NCBI RefSeq assembly: GCF_007421925.1
Contig: NZ_QMDX01000004.1
Location: 220,689-284,688 of the forward strand
Direction: 5' to 3'
DNA: 64,000 nt
DNA from: Haloglomus irregulare
GTDB taxonomy: Archaea > Halobacteriota > Halobacteria > Halobacteriales > Haloarculaceae
Of the stretch, positions 63,775-64,000 are shown in pieces (position 1 is the stretch's first letter; each line of letters begins with the position of its first letter). The notes under the pieces were generated by a model. The model worked only from the letters and a program-made list of their open reading frames with translations. It did no database searches and was not told the origin of the DNA. The position numbers and the translations under genes are program-made.

Positions 63775-64000
63775 ATGCCAGGACCGACTCGCCAGCGAGA
63801 GCGGAATGTCGAATCCGAGGAGGAAGAGGAAACGGAACACGGCTGTCCTGAATGCGAGTCGACCGACCTGGTCCACGACGGTGAGGAGCTCGTCTGCGAG
63901 GACTGCGGTCTGGTCATCGAGGAGGACCAGATCGACCGCGGCCCCGAGTGGCGCGCGTTCAACCACTCCGAGCGCCAGTCCAAGTCCCGTGTGGGCGCCC
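63775..64000 (+). CDS. tfb: Transcription initiation factor IIB (TFB), 5' part
   Basis: The first 75 residues of a TFB are visible before the window ends. The zinc ribbon is [18 protein letters not shown] with [20 protein letters not shown], and the B-reader/finger starts at [19 protein letters not shown] binds TBP-DNA and recruits RNA polymerase. Haloarchaea have several TFB paralogues, so this one cannot be numbered. The cyclin-like repeats lie outside the window. Confidence 0.95.
   Translation, partial: MPGPTRQRERNVESEEEEETEHGCPECESTDLVHDGEELVCEDCGLVIEEDQIDRGPEWRAFNHSERQSKSRVGA

Overview
The window is about 64 kb of a haloarchaeal (class Halobacteria) genome. The evidence is a very GC-rich sequence with GC-rich third codon positions, acidic proteins (many Asp/Glu, few Lys), twin-arginine lipoprotein signals, a PGF-CTERM surface-protein remnant, archaeal TATA boxes about 26-30 bases upstream of leaderless starts, and hallmark genes: halorhodopsin, an Nuo complex with split nuoJ and no nuoEFG, a bacterio-opsin-activator-type HTH protein, DpsA, TFB, and preQ0 synthesis genes for archaeosine. 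No tRNA, rRNA, CRISPR array, complete insertion sequence or origin was recognised.

Layout. 0-6.5 kb: lipid head-group transferase, YdjM-like membrane protein, a broken PGF-CTERM surface glycoprotein, a phasin-like coiled-coil protein, and a translationally coupled DUF445/Abi-alpha pair. 6.5-10 kb: enoyl-CoA hydratase, acyl-CoA dehydrogenase, AbrB-PhoU regulator. 10-13.3 kb: Lrp/TRASH copper regulator and CopA-type ATPase. 13.8-18.3 kb: DMT exporter, HMG-CoA-reductase-like protein with an extra N-terminal domain, methyltransferase, purE. 18.4-30.2 kb: the nuo operon (A, B, CD, H, I, then J1, J2, K, L, M, N), interrupted between I and J by a full halorhodopsin gene with its own promoter. 30.4-36.1 kb: a decayed stretch with a frameshifted P450, a TGS-domain remnant, a membrane/ABA4-like fusion cut by an amber codon, and a frameshifted, truncated ZIP transporter. 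36-47.6 kb: E1-alpha dehydrogenase subunit, queD-queE-queC, ACT regulator, PQQ-repeat lipoprotein, IMPACT protein, upp, several membrane proteins, DUF123, and an acc-operon-type small protein. 47.7-55.8 kb: a compact operon with an Fe3+-type ABC transporter (binding protein, permease, ATPase) flanked by two glycosyltransferase-like genes and a gluconate-2-dehydrogenase-subunit-3-like gene. 56-64 kb: thiolase-like/OB-fold pair, DpsA, nitrilase-family amidase, YbaK-like deacylase, haloalkane-dehalogenase-like hydrolase, and the 5' end of a TFB gene.

How parts may work together. The transporter operon starts with a perfect TTTAGG-N4-CCTAAA palindrome over its core promoter, with an imperfect copy 28 bases upstream. 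The same N4-spaced palindrome occurs as a 27-base-spaced pair in the divergent promoter region at 58.6 kb and once upstream of dpsA. This suggests a local iron regulon under a DtxR-family (SirR/Idr) regulator that joins iron uptake, iron storage and uncharacterised genes. Halorhodopsin inside the nuo operon would place light-driven chloride import beside respiratory proton pumping. The four broken genes within 6 kb point to a region losing function, or to local sequence error.
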